This document shows positions 33,440 through 41,594 of a stretch of DNA of 64,000 bases, one piece after another. Below the pieces are notes generated by a model. That model searched no databases. It saw only the letters and a program-made list of their open reading frames with translations, and was not told the origin of the DNA. The translations under genes were made by a program, and so were the position numbers. The stretch comes from Aquabacterium olei (GTDB taxonomy: Bacteria; Pseudomonadota; Gammaproteobacteria; Burkholderiales; Burkholderiaceae_C), in assembly GCF_003100395.1 (NCBI RefSeq), contig NZ_CP029210.1:868001-932000 (forward strand), written 5' to 3'. Within the stretch, counting starts at the first letter, position 1, and every line of letters starts with the position of its first letter.

Positions 33440-34567
33440 TCAGCGGCGGAAGTGGCCTTCTCGGTCGACGATGGCAATGTCCACGAAGCGCAGGCCGGAG
33501 TGGTCCTGCGGGCCGTAGCTCAGCGTCAGGCCGCCGAGGTCGAAGTGGTTCAGGCCTTCCAGGGCATCGCGCAGGCCTTCCCGCGTCGGGTTGCGCCCGG
33601 CACGCTGCAACCCTTCCACCAGCACTTTGGCTGCGGCCACGCCTTCCAGCATGGCCTGGGTCAGCGTGACGCCCGATTGTTTGGCGATCAGTGCCTGCGC
33701 ATCGCGGATGAAGGCGGTGCGGTGACTGCGCTCCCACGGGAAGACCTGGCTGACCACGACGCCGCGCGCATGCGGGCCCAGGGCCTTGATGAAGCCCGCC
33801 GAGGCATTGTTCGACAACGTGATGGCCTGGGCGCTGTGTTCGGCCTGGCGCAACTGCGTGATGGCTTCGGCAATTGGGGCCGATGAGCCGATGAACAGCA
33901 CCGCTTGCGGGTCGGCCTTCACGATGAGGGGCACGAGCGCGCTGAAGTCCGGCTTGTCGCGGTTGTACGTTTCATGGAGCACCGGCGCCTTGCCGATGCG
34001 CTGGAGCGCTGCGAGCGCGCCTTGCACGGCGTCGCGACCGAAGCTGTCGTCCACCTGCACGATCGCCAGCCGCTCGAGGCCCATCAGGCGGATGTGTTCG
34101 ACCACGCGCGTTGTTTCCGCCTGGTAGCTGCTGCGGACGTTGAACACGAAGCGGTTGACCGGCTGGTGCAGTTGCGACGCCCCGGTGGACGGGCCGACCA
34201 GCGGCACCTTGGCCGCTTTCAGCAGCGGCAGCACGGCTTCGGTGTTCGGGGTGCCGCGCGTCATGAACAGGGCCAGCGCCCCTTCATCGATCAGCTGCCG
34301 AGCCAGTTCGGCCGTCTTTTCGGGCTTGAAGCCGTCGTCCAGCGTGCGCAGCACGATGCGCTGGCCGTGCACGCCGCCCTGGGCGTTGACAGCATCGAAC
34401 ACCGCCCGGGCGCCGATCAGGTTTTCCTGAACGCCCGCTGCCACCGCGCCGGTGACGCCGGCCGGGTGGCCGATCAGGATGTCGGCCGAGGCCACAGCAG
34501 GAAAGGTCAGCGACACACAGGTCGCGAGCGCCACACGGCGCAGGAAGCGGGAAGGAGAAAACAGCAT
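33440..34567 (-). CDS. Orphan branched-chain/amide-type ABC substrate-binding protein
   Basis: A 375-residue periplasmic binding protein of the LivJ-like Peripla_BP_6 family. A Sec signal (LRRVALATCVSLTFPAVASA) precedes the mature start DILIGHPAGVTGAVAAGVQENLIGARAVFDAVNAQGGVHGQRIVLRTLDDG. Later segments (LVPLIVKADPQAVLFIGSSAPIAEAI, HFDLGGLTLSYGPQDHSGLRFVDIAIV) fit the family. No permease or ATPase genes sit beside it. It converges on the response-regulator gene with a 4-nt gap, so it may share UrtB-E or present ligand to the sensor; both are inference. The ATG at 34567 is preferred to a GTG 6 nt upstream. Two inverted repeats precede it. Confidence 0.85.
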   Translation of the reverse strand: MLFSPSRFLRRVALATCVSLTFPAVASADILIGHPAGVTGAVAAGVQENLIGARAVFDAVNAQGGVHGQRIVLRTLDDGFKPEKTAELARQLIDEGALALFMTRGTPNTEAVLPLLKAAKVPLVGPSTGASQLHQPVNRFVFNVRSSYQAETTRVVEHIRLMGLERLAIVQVDDSFGRDAVQGALAALQRIGKAPVLHETYNRDKPDFSALVPLIVKADPQAVLFIGSSAPIAEAITQLRQAEHSAQAITLSNNASAGFIKALGPHARGVVVSQVFPWERSHRTAFIRDAQALIAKQSGVTLTQAMLEGVAAAKVLVEGLQRAGRNPTREGLRDALEGLNHFDLGGLTLSYGPQDHSGLRFVDIAIVDREGHFRR

Positions 34568-34594
34568 GCTCACACCACAACATCGCGCCCACGG

Positions 34595-34614
34595 GGTGTG
34601 TAACGCGACACACC
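34595..34614. promoter_or_regulatory. Inverted repeat GGTGTGT-N6-ACACACC before the orphan binding-protein gene
   Basis: Two perfect 7-bp arms lie 28 bp upstream of the ATG at 34567. The position suits an operator or a 5' leader hairpin; I cannot assign a regulator. Confidence 0.4.
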
Positions 34615-34660
34615 GCAGGGCAGAACGGGCGATGTTAGGCGCGCGCTCCGTGTGGACATC

Positions 34661-34674
34661 AAGGGTTAACCCTT
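34661..34674. promoter_or_regulatory. Perfect 14-bp palindrome AAGGGTTAACCCTT
   Basis: It lies in an AT-richer patch between the purN stop and the orphan binding-protein gene, 94 bp before that gene. It is a candidate operator; no T-tract follows on either strand, so a terminator is unlikely. Confidence 0.4.
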
Positions 34675-34712
34675 AATCCTGCGGGGTGGGCCGGCACAAA
34701 TCCCGGCCGAGC

Positions 34713-35345
34713 TCACTTCCCGAAGCGAACCTGGGCTTCGCCCTCGGTGTGGGTCACGCGGCCGTCGGCCACCTTCAGCGCACCTTCCACCATCCACCGC
34801 ACGGCTTGCGGGTACATCTGGTGTTCCTGTGCCAGCACGCGGGCGGCCAGGGCCTCGGGCGTGTCGTCTGGTCGCACCGGCACTGCCGCCTGGGCCACGA
34901 TGGGGCCATGGTCGAGTTCGGCCGTCACGAAGTGCACCGTGGCGCCCGCCAGCTTGCAGCCCGCCTCGATGGCACGGGCATGCGTGTGCAGCCCGGGGAA
35001 GGAGGGCAGCAGCGAGGGGTGGACGTTGAGCATCCGACCTTCGAAGCGCCGCACGAAATCCGGGGTCAGGATGCGCATGAAGCCGGCCAGCACCACCACG
35101 TCCGGTGCAAAGCCATCGATCACGCGGGCGAGTTCGGCATCAAAGGCCTCGCGGCTGTCGAAAGCCTTGTGGTCGACCACGGCGGTGGCAATGCCATGGG
35201 CCGCGGCAAACGCCAGGCCGCCCGCCTCGGGCTTGTTGCTGATCACCGCCGCCACCCGGGCGGGCCACTGCTCGGCCGAGCAGGCGTTGACGATGGCTTC
35301 CATGTTGGAGCCGCGACCGGAGATCAGGATGACGATGTTCTTCAT
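34713..35345 (-). CDS. purN: Phosphoribosylglycinamide formyltransferase
   Basis: A 210-residue cytoplasmic enzyme of de novo purine synthesis that transfers a formyl group from 10-formyl-THF to GAR. The N-terminal loop MKNIVILISGRGSNMEAIVNA binds phosphate. FMRILTPDFVRRFEGRMLNVHPSLLPSFPGLHTHARAIEAG contains the catalytic Asn-His pair (NVHPSLLP near residue 105), and HFVTAELDHGPIVAQAAVPV supplies the conserved Asp. Length is typical. It is divergent from trpS, with a 132-nt shared promoter region. The minus-strand -10 candidate TACACT (35355-35360) lies close to the ATG, and only weak AGG precedes it. Confidence 0.95.
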   Translation of the reverse strand: MKNIVILISGRGSNMEAIVNACSAEQWPARVAAVISNKPEAGGLAFAAAHGIATAVVDHKAFDSREAFDAELARVIDGFAPDVVVLAGFMRILTPDFVRRFEGRMLNVHPSLLPSFPGLHTHARAIEAGCKLAGATVHFVTAELDHGPIVAQAAVPVRPDDTPEALAARVLAQEHQMYPQAVRWMVEGALKVADGRVTHTEGEAQVRFGK

Positions 35346-35412
35346 GCGGCCTAGAGTGTAGTGGCGCCCGCGGGCACCGGCTTTGACCCGGGTTGCCGCC
35401 CGGCGGGGAACC

Positions 35413-35418
35413 TACAAT
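35413..35418 (+). promoter_or_regulatory. TACAAT -10 box of trpS
   Basis: A good -10 hexamer 59 nt before the trpS ATG. The best upstream TTGACC is 24 nt away, too far for a normal spacer, so the -35 element is uncertain. The same CTACAATGG context occurs in the terminator loop before the antiporter gene. Confidence 0.4.
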
Positions 35419-35477
35419 GGTCCTTCCCTCCAACGTTTCCGCTTCCTGCTGCCGCGGCCTCCGTGGCCGGCTCTGCC

Positions 35478-36791
35478 ATGACCCAACGCGTTCTCACCGG
35501 CATCACGACCACCGGCACCCCCCACCTGGGCAACTACGTCGGCGCCATCCGCCCCGCCATTGCGGCCAGCCGCGAGCCCGGTGTCGAGAGCTTCTTCTTC
35601 CTGGCCGACTACCACGCGCTCATCAAGTGCGACGACCCGGCCCGCATCGCCCGTTCTCGCCTCGAGATCGCCGCCACCTGGCTGGCCGCCGGCCTGGACA
35701 CCGACCGCGTCACCTTCTACGCCCAGAGCGACATCCCTGAAATCACCGAGCTGAACTGGCTGCTGACCTGCGTGACGGCCAAGGGGCAGATGAACCGCGC
35801 GCACGCCTACAAGGCCTCGGTGGACGCCAACACCGCCAAGGGCGAGGACCCCGACGCGGGCGTCACCATGGGGCTGTACTGCTACCCCGTGCTGATGGCG
35901 GCCGACATCCTGATGTTCAACGCGCACCGCGTGCCCGTGGGGCGCGACCAGGTGCAGCACATCGAGATGGCGCGTGACGTGGCCCTGCGCTTCAACCACC
36001 TCTATGGTGGCGGCAAGGAACTGTTCGTGCTGCCCGAGGCCGAGATCGAAGAGTCCGTGGCGACGCTGCCCGGTCTGGACGGCCGCAAGATGAGCAAGAG
36101 CTACGACAACACCGTGCCCTTGTTCGAGGGCGGCCCCAAGGCCCTGAAGGATGCGATCGCCCGCATCGTGACCGATTCGAAGCTGCCCGGCGAACCGAAG
36201 GACCCGGAAGGCGCCCATCTGGTCACGATCTACGACGCGTTTGCGACGGCCGAACAGCGCGCCGCCTTCCGCGCCGACCTGCGTGGCGGCCTGGCCTGGG
36301 GCGAAGCCAAGCAGCGCCTGGTGGACCTGATCGAAGCCCACGTGGGCCCGATGCGCGCCCGCTATGCCGACCTGGTGGCCCACCCCGACCAGATCGAAGC
36401 CGTGCTGCAGGCGGGCGCCGACAAGGCCCGCGCCCGTGCCACGCCCTTCCTGAGGGAATTGCGCCACGCCGTGGGCCTGCGCCGCATGGTCGCCTCGGCC
36501 GCCGTGCAGGCCGAGGCATCTGCCGCCGCCAGGCCCGCCGTGCCGGTGTTCAAGCAATACCGCGAGGCCGACGGCCAGTTCTACTTCAAGCTCACCACCG
36601 CCAGCGGCCACCTGCTGCTGCAGAGCGCCGCGTTCGCCGAGGGCCGCGAGGCCGGCAACTGGGTCAAGCGCTTCAAGGCCGAAGGGGCCGCCGTGCTGGC
36701 CGAGGCGCCTGTTTCGGTCGCCGAGGGCGTGCAGCGTGCCGAGGTCGAGGCGGCCCTGACTGCGCTGGTCGCTTCGCTGCAGGACGCCTGA
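35478..36791 (+). CDS. trpS: Tryptophanyl-tRNA synthetase with a C-terminal extension
   Basis: A 437-residue class I aminoacyl-tRNA synthetase that charges tRNA-Trp. The HIGH-type motif is [13 protein letters not shown] (residues about 8-20) and the KMSKS motif is [15 protein letters not shown] near 207. E. coli TrpRS has 334 residues, and about 95 extra residues follow the catalytic and anticodon-binding part. Residues about 355-402 ([22 protein letters not shown]..) look like a YegP/DUF1508-type unit, by eye. The ATG at 35478 gives [16 protein letters not shown], the conserved start; the longer open frame upstream covers the promoter. The next gene follows by 14 nt, so they are probably co-transcribed. 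Confidence 0.95.
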   Translation: MTQRVLTGITTTGTPHLGNYVGAIRPAIAASREPGVESFFFLADYHALIKCDDPARIARSRLEIAATWLAAGLDTDRVTFYAQSDIPEITELNWLLTCVTAKGQMNRAHAYKASVDANTAKGEDPDAGVTMGLYCYPVLMAADILMFNAHRVPVGRDQVQHIEMARDVALRFNHLYGGGKELFVLPEAEIEESVATLPGLDGRKMSKSYDNTVPLFEGGPKALKDAIARIVTDSKLPGEPKDPEGAHLVTIYDAFATAEQRAAFRADLRGGLAWGEAKQRLVDLIEAHVGPMRARYADLVAHPDQIEAVLQAGADKARARATPFLRELRHAVGLRRMVASAAVQAEASAAARPAVPVFKQYREADGQFYFKLTTASGHLLLQSAAFAEGREAGNWVKRFKAEGAAVLAEAPVSVAEGVQRAEVEAALTALVASLQDA

Positions 36792-36805
36792 GCGGGGCGC
36801 TGGCC

Positions 36806-37261
36806 ATGAGCCTCATCGACGACCAGCCCGTCGCCGGCATCCACATCACCGACATCGAGGCGGCCATCAACTGGTGGCGCGGCCGTCAGCCCTCGAGCGA
36901 AGACGGCCTGGGCCTGTGCCCCGAGTTGCGCGCGCTGGCCGAGGTGTATGCGCTGATGGTCTACCACCACGAGTCGCAGTGCGACGAGGCGACCATGCCG
37001 CGTGCGGCCTACCAGGCGTGGCTGGCCTGGTACGAGACCACGCCCGACACGCCATGCATCGCCATCTGCTCGACCAGCCAGGGCGATGATCTGTGCAAGG
37101 GGTGCGGCCGCACCTTCGACGAAGTGCAGCTGTGGCCCGAGATGAGCCCGGGCGAGAAGCGCGCCACCTGGCGCCGCATCACGCTCGACGGCAGCGCCTG
37201 GCGCTTCAACCGCTACGCCGAGCGGGCCCGTGAAGGCCGTCAGTCCTCTTCGGGCTCGTAA
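36806..37261 (+). CDS. DUF3717-DUF1289 fusion protein
   Basis: A 151-residue soluble protein. The N-terminal half (about 8-75) matches DUF3717 (GIHITDIEAAINWWRGRQPS, ELRALAEVYALMVYHH). The C-terminal half is DUF1289, a small domain with three or four Cys: TPCIAICSTSQGDDLCKGCGRTFDEVQLWPEMSPGEKRATWRRI, likely an Fe-S or zinc site. Functions of both are unknown. It follows trpS closely, and its 3' end overlaps the convergent ppk2 gene by 22 nt. Confidence 0.83.
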   Translation: MSLIDDQPVAGIHITDIEAAINWWRGRQPSSEDGLGLCPELRALAEVYALMVYHHESQCDEATMPRAAYQAWLAWYETTPDTPCIAICSTSQGDDLCKGCGRTFDEVQLWPEMSPGEKRATWRRITLDGSAWRFNRYAERAREGRQSSSGS

Positions 37262-38040
37262 GGCGGCAGCGGTTTGTGGCCGCGCGGATAATGCTCGCGC
37301 TCGGGCGGGCCGTCCAGCGGTGGCATGCTGATCGCCTCTTCCGGCACGTGCTGATCGGGCAACTGGTCGAGCAGGTGCCGGATCAGCGTGAGCCGACCGC
37401 GCCGCTGGTCATTGAAATCGACCAGGGTCCACGGCGCGTGTTCCGTGTGGGTGGCCTTCAGCATGGCGTTGCGCGCCTCGCCGTAAGCCGCGTACTGCGT
37501 GCGGGCCACCACGTCCACCGGCGACAGCTTCCAGCGTTTCAGCGGGTCGTCCAGGCGCTCGGCAAAGCGGGCCTCCTGCTCGGCCTGGTCCACGCACAGC
37601 CAGTACTTGAACAGCAGGATGCCGTCGTCGACCAGCATGCGCTCGAACTGCGGCGCCTCGCGCAGAAAGCGGGTGTACTCCGCGTCGGTGCAGAAGCCCA
37701 TGACCTTTTCGACACCGGCTCGGTTGTACCAGCTCCGGTCGAGCAGCGTGACGTGGCCGGCGGCGGGCAGGTGGGGCACATAGCGTTGGAAGTACCACTG
37801 GCTGCGCTCCAGATCGGAGGGCTTGCCCAGCGCGACCACCTCGCAACGCCGCGGGTCGAGCACGTCCGCGATGGCACGGATCACGCCGCTCTTGCCGGCC
37901 GTGTCGCGCCCCTCGAACACCACGAGCAGCCGCTTCTGGTGGTGCGCCAGCCAGCGCGACATCTGCACCAGTTCCAGCTGCATCGGCTCCAGGGCGGCCT
38001 CGTAGGTCTTCTTGCTCAGTCGTTCGGGGTTCTTCGCCAT
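37240..38040 (-). CDS. ppk2: Polyphosphate kinase 2 family protein
   Basis: A 266-residue cytoplasmic kinase that uses polyphosphate to phosphorylate nucleoside di- or monophosphates. Walker A is VVFEGRDTAGKSGVIRAI (near residue 43), the lid and Walker B region is VTLLDRSWYNRAGVEKVMGF, and RLDDPLKRWKLSPVDVVARTQYAAYGEARNAML follows. The single PPK2 domain and length fit class I or III enzymes. GGAGG is 8 nt before the ATG at 38040; the earlier in-frame start falls in the region shared with glnS. A polyphosphate enzyme beside housekeeping translation genes gives no extra hint of role. Confidence 0.92.
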   Translation of the reverse strand: MAKNPERLSKKTYEAALEPMQLELVQMSRWLAHHQKRLLVVFEGRDTAGKSGVIRAIADVLDPRRCEVVALGKPSDLERSQWYFQRYVPHLPAAGHVTLLDRSWYNRAGVEKVMGFCTDAEYTRFLREAPQFERMLVDDGILLFKYWLCVDQAEQEARFAERLDDPLKRWKLSPVDVVARTQYAAYGEARNAMLKATHTEHAPWTLVDFNDQRRGRLTLIRHLLDQLPDQHVPEEAISMPPLDGPPEREHYPRGHKPLPPYEPEED

Positions 38041-38117
38041 GCTCCATCCTCCTGACGTGGTGTCGGCGATCACCATACCGCAGCGGCAACGTGGCCGGTG
38101 CACACGCGCCGCCTCGA

Positions 38118-38123
38118 TAGAAT
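38118..38123 (+). promoter_or_regulatory. TAGAAT -10 box 6 nt before the glnS start (leaderless candidate)
   Basis: The hexamer ends exactly 6 nt before the ATG at 38130, so the transcript would begin at about the start codon. GGGGC between them is too close to act as a Shine-Dalgarno. Confidence 0.4.
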
Positions 38124-38129
38124 CGGGGC

Positions 38130-39950
38130 ATGACCGACGCCACCGTATCCGGCACCCCCGCCGCCGATTCCCCTCACAAGCCCACGAACTTCCTGCGCGG
38201 CATCATCGACCGCGATCTGGAGCAGGGTACCTACGCCAGCCGCCGCTGGGCCGGCACGCCCGGCGATGCCGCCCACCACGCTGCCGGCGAGCCGGATCCG
38301 GCGAAGATCCGCACGCGCTTTCCGCCCGAGCCCAACGGCTACCTGCACGTTGGCCACGCCAAGAGCATCTGCCTGAACTTCGGCCTGGCGCGGGATTACG
38401 GCGGCGTCTGCCACATGCGCTTCGACGACACCAATCCCGAGAAGGAAGAGCAGGAGTACGTCGACGCCATTCTGGACGCGGTGAAGTGGCTCGGCTTCGG
38501 CTGGGACTCGTCCTTCAACGGCCAGGCGCAGAGCCACCTGTACTACGCCAGCAACTACTTCGACTTCATGTACCGCGCGGCCGAGGCGCTGATCACCGCG
38601 GGCCTGGCCTACGTGGACGAGCAGACGCCGGAAGAGATGCGCGCCAACCGCGGCGACTTCACCACGCCCGGCACCGACAGCCCCTTCCGCAGCCGCAGCC
38701 GGGAAGAGAACCTGGCGCGCTTCCGCGAGATGCGCGATGGCAAGCTGGCCGACGGCGCAGCCGTGCTGCGCGCGAAGATCGACATGGCCAGCCCCAACAT
38801 CAACCTGCGGGACCCGGCCATCTACCGCATCCGCCGCGCCACGCACCACAACACGGGCGACACCTGGTGCATCTATCCGATGTACACCTTCGCGCACCCC
38901 ATCGAGGACGCGCTCGAGCAGATCACCCACTCGATCTGCACACTGGAATTCGAAGACCAGCGCCCGTTCTACGACTGGCTGCTCGACAAGCTCGCCACGC
39001 TGGGCCTGATCCAGCAGCCGGTGCCGCGCCAGTACGAGTTCGCGCGCCTGAACCTCACCTACGTCATCACCTCCAAGCGCAAGCTCAAGGCGTTGGTGGA
39101 CGACGGCGTGGTCAGCGGCTGGGATGACCCCCGCATGCCGACCATCGTGGGCCTGCGCCGCCGCGGCTACACCCCCGAGGCCATCCAGCTGTTCTGCGAG
39201 CGCATTGGCGTGAGCAAGTCCGACAGCTGGATCGACTACAGCACGCTCGACATCGCCCTGCGTGACGACCTGGAAAGCAAGGCCCACCGCGGCATGGCCG
39301 TGCTCGACCCGCTCAAGCTGGTGCTGACCAACTGGGACGAAGTGATGGGCGCGGGCCACCTGGAGGCCTGCTCGCTGCCGGCCCTGCCGCATCCGCCGGA
39401 AGGCACCGAAGCGCCGGTGCGCCACCTGAAGCTCGGCCGCGAGGTGTGGATCGAGCGCGAGGACTTCGAAGAGGTGCCGCCCAAGGGCTACAAGCGCCTG
39501 TTCCCGGGCAACAAGGTCCGCCTGAAGGGCGGCTACGTCATCGAGTGCACCGGCTGCACCAAGGACGCAGAAGGCCAGGTCACCGAGGTGCTGGCCACCG
39601 TGGTGCCCGACACCAAGAGCGGCACGCCGGGCGCCGACAGCGTCAAGGTCAAGGCGGCCATCACCTGGGTGGGCGCGGCCGATGGCGTGGAGGCCGAGGT
39701 GCGTCTGTACGATCGCCTGTTCACCGATCCGCATCCGGATGCGGGTGGCAAGGACTTCAAGGCCAGTCTGAATCCCGACAGTTTCAAGGTGGTGAAGGGC
39801 TATGTCGAGCCCTCGCTGGCCCAGGCCCAGCCGGATCAGAAGTTCCAGTTCGAGCGTTTCGGCTACTTCGTGGCCGACCGTGTGGACCACGCCGCCGGCA
39901 AACCGGTGTTCAACAAGATCACCGGGCTGAAGGACGGCAACTGGAAGTGA
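38130..39950 (+). CDS. glnS: Glutaminyl-tRNA synthetase
   Basis: A 606-residue class I synthetase that charges tRNA-Gln directly. The catalytic domain has RFPPEPNGYLHVGHAKSICLNFG (HIGH motif, near residue 60) and FDDTNPEKEEQEYVDAI. The KMSKS-equivalent is VITSKRKLKALV near 310, where TSKRK replaces the usual MSKRK. The anticodon-binding beta-barrel domains fill the C-terminal 240 residues (REVWIEREDFEE..KGYKRLFPGNKVRLKGGYVIEC..). It is longer than E. coli GlnRS (554) because of a short N-terminal extension (residues 1-45) and small insertions. A clear terminator follows. Confidence 0.97.
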   Translation: MTDATVSGTPAADSPHKPTNFLRGIIDRDLEQGTYASRRWAGTPGDAAHHAAGEPDPAKIRTRFPPEPNGYLHVGHAKSICLNFGLARDYGGVCHMRFDDTNPEKEEQEYVDAILDAVKWLGFGWDSSFNGQAQSHLYYASNYFDFMYRAAEALITAGLAYVDEQTPEEMRANRGDFTTPGTDSPFRSRSREENLARFREMRDGKLADGAAVLRAKIDMASPNINLRDPAIYRIRRATHHNTGDTWCIYPMYTFAHPIEDALEQITHSICTLEFEDQRPFYDWLLDKLATLGLIQQPVPRQYEFARLNLTYVITSKRKLKALVDDGVVSGWDDPRMPTIVGLRRRGYTPEAIQLFCERIGVSKSDSWIDYSTLDIALRDDLESKAHRGMAVLDPLKLVLTNWDEVMGAGHLEACSLPALPHPPEGTEAPVRHLKLGREVWIEREDFEEVPPKGYKRLFPGNKVRLKGGYVIECTGCTKDAEGQVTEVLATVVPDTKSGTPGADSVKVKAAITWVGAADGVEAEVRLYDRLFTDPHPDAGGKDFKASLNPDSFKVVKGYVEPSLAQAQPDQKFQFERFGYFVADRVDHAAGKPVFNKITGLKDGNWK

Positions 39951-39984
39951 GGCCAGCCCACGCGGGCTGATCAGAGCGATCTAC

Positions 39985-40009
39985 AAAGGGGCTGAGCAGG
40001 CCCCTTTTT
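39985..40009 (+). terminator. Rho-independent terminator after glnS
   Basis: AAAGGGGC (39985-39992) pairs with GCCCCTTT (40000-40007) across a 7-nt loop and runs into five T. The T-tract ends 6 nt before the next ATG, so the following gene needs another promoter or partial read-through. Confidence 0.88.
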
Positions 40010-40014
40010 CACAC

Positions 40015-40695
40015 ATGAACAAGACAGGCAAGGTGGTGCGCTGGGAGGCGGACCGGGGCTTCGGCTTCATCTCGGGTGAGGGCGGAAGCCAGGACGTGTT
40101 CTTTCACGTTCGAGACTACCGTGGCGCGGGTGCCCCGACGGTGGGGCAAGGGGTGTCGTACGAGGTCATCCATGTCGGCGGCAAGGGGCCGCGTGCGATG
40201 GCGGTGGTTCCGCTGGGGCAGGGCGCCGTCGTACGTCGGCCGACCGATGGTGCCGTCAGGCGTCCTGCCGCCCACACCGAGGCGGCATCCCGAGGTGTCT
40301 CTCGGCGATCAGGCCCCTCCCGGGCTCGACGCGATCCATGGCTGATGCCGGTTCTGGTGGCGGCGGCGGTCTGGGCGGTGGCGCTGTTCTGGGCCGGCTC
40401 GTCTGGACGTCTGCCATTCTGGGTGCTTCCGGCCTGGGGGGCGCTCAACCTGTGGACCTTTGCTGTGTACTGGCGCGACAAGGCCGCTGCGCAGAAAGGG
40501 CTGTGGCGGGTTCCGGAAGACACGCTGCACCTGTGGAGCCTGCTGGGCGGCTGGCCCATGGCGCGCGTGGCCCAGCAGGTGCTGCGGCACAAGTCCGCCA
40601 AGGTGAGCTTTCAGCGCATGTACTGGTTGACGGTCGTGATGCATGTGGGCGGCGTGATCTCGATGGCGGTGATCGCGGCGCGCAGGGCGGCCTGA
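40015..40695 (+). CDS. Cold-shock domain-DUF1294 fusion membrane protein
   Basis: A 226-residue protein. Residues 1-65 are a cold-shock OB fold with RNP1-like RGFGFISGEGG and RNP2-like VFFHV. A basic Arg-rich linker (about 68-108) follows. The C-terminus has two or three membrane spans and the DUF1294 core (WGALNLWTFAVYWRDKAAAQKGLWRVPEDTLHLWSLLGGWPMARVAQQVLRHKSAK). It may tether nucleic acid binding to the membrane, but no function is established for this fusion. There is no evident Shine-Dalgarno, and the ATG follows the glnS terminator almost directly. Confidence 0.87.
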   Translation: MNKTGKVVRWEADRGFGFISGEGGSQDVFFHVRDYRGAGAPTVGQGVSYEVIHVGGKGPRAMAVVPLGQGAVVRRPTDGAVRRPAAHTEAASRGVSRRSGPSRARRDPWLMPVLVAAAVWAVALFWAGSSGRLPFWVLPAWGALNLWTFAVYWRDKAAAQKGLWRVPEDTLHLWSLLGGWPMARVAQQVLRHKSAKVSFQRMYWLTVVMHVGGVISMAVIAARRAA

Positions 40696-40792
40696 ACGGC
40701 GTCGTGTACGAGGCGCCCCCCCGTAAAGCAGGGGGTGGTGTCCGTTTCTCGGTGTGCATAGCATGAAGACCTTCCAGCAGAGGGGGAATTCG

Positions 40793-41506
40793 ATGAAGCA
40801 CATGGTTTGCGGCGCGGCTCTGGGGGCCTTGTCAGTGGTGGCCCACGCGGGCACCGTGTTCTCGACGGATTTCGAAGGGCCGCTGCCCTCCGCCATCTCT
40901 CCCGGGGTGGCCACGGTCACCGGCGTGGACGGCTTTGCCGGTCTGGGGCCCACGGGTTACCAGTTCGGTGGCCGCTTTCTGCGCAGCCCGACGGGCAATG
41001 TGGTGACGCTCACACTGGACAATCTACCCGATCACCAGGCCATCAGCCTGGGCTTCCTCCTCGCCGCCATCGACTCGCTCGACGGCACAGGGACCTTTCC
41101 GCAGGGCGACTTCCTGACCATCACCCTCGACGGCGTCCAGGTGTTCCGGGAGTCCTTTGCCAACGCGCTGTCCAGCCAGATCCAGAGCTACGTGCCGTCG
41201 GCGGGGGGAGAGCTGGCTCGCCATGTCGATCTGGGGTTCAGCGGCCCCGGCAGCTACTACACCGACAGCGCCTACAACTTCGCCATCGAACCCCGCCTGC
41301 AGAACCTCGCTCACACGGGGTCCTCGGCCGTGTTCACGTTCCAGATGGAAGGCCCCGGCATCCAGCCGCTGGACGACGAGTCCTGGGCCATGGACGGGTT
41401 GACTGTGTCCGTCAGCGCGGTCCCCGAGCCCGCAACTGGCACGCTGGCTTTGCTCGGCCTCGCCGGGCTGGGGGTGTGGGTGGCGCGAGGACAACGCCGC
41501 CGCTGA
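40793..41506 (+). CDS. PEP-CTERM sorting-signal protein
   Basis: A 237-residue exported protein. The signal peptide (MKHMVCGAALGALSVVAHA) precedes a beta-rich mature domain (TVFSTDFEGPLPSAISPG, VVTLTLDNLPDHQAISLGFLLAAIDSLDG), reminiscent of lectin-like folds. The last 25 residues are a PEP-CTERM tripartite signal: VPEPATGTLALLGLAGLGVWVA then RGQRRR. This implies processing by an exosortase (EpsH-type) encoded elsewhere and surface or EPS association. AGGGGG is 6 nt before the ATG at 40793; two earlier in-frame starts (40754, 40763) would spoil the signal peptide. The EpsE-like export protein at 12767 agrees with an exosortase-EPS system in this genome. Confidence 0.88.
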   Translation: MKHMVCGAALGALSVVAHAGTVFSTDFEGPLPSAISPGVATVTGVDGFAGLGPTGYQFGGRFLRSPTGNVVTLTLDNLPDHQAISLGFLLAAIDSLDGTGTFPQGDFLTITLDGVQVFRESFANALSSQIQSYVPSAGGELARHVDLGFSGPGSYYTDSAYNFAIEPRLQNLAHTGSSAVFTFQMEGPGIQPLDDESWAMDGLTVSVSAVPEPATGTLALLGLAGLGVWVARGQRRR

Positions 41507-41582
41507 CCGCCGCCTCGGCCCGTATCGTGGGGGCGCCAGGGTGGTTTCCGTGACGCGCTGCATGGCCTTCGCCCCGGCTTGG

Positions 41583-41588
41583 TAGACT
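41583..41588 (+). promoter_or_regulatory. TAGACT -10 box 6 nt before the lipocalin start (leaderless candidate)
   Basis: The hexamer ends 6 nt before the ATG at 41595, and no Shine-Dalgarno lies between. This repeats the spacing seen at glnS and the DUF2238 gene. Confidence 0.38.
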
Positions 41589-41594
41589 GGTCCC

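Noticed and set aside
35383..35418. Classical sigma-70 promoter TTGACC..TACAAT for trpS
   Set aside because: The spacer is 24 bp, outside the working range. Only the -10 box is reported.
38070..39890. A 606-codon minus-strand frame opposite glnS
   Set aside because: Mirror of GlnRS codons; no recognisable domain and no ribosome-binding site.
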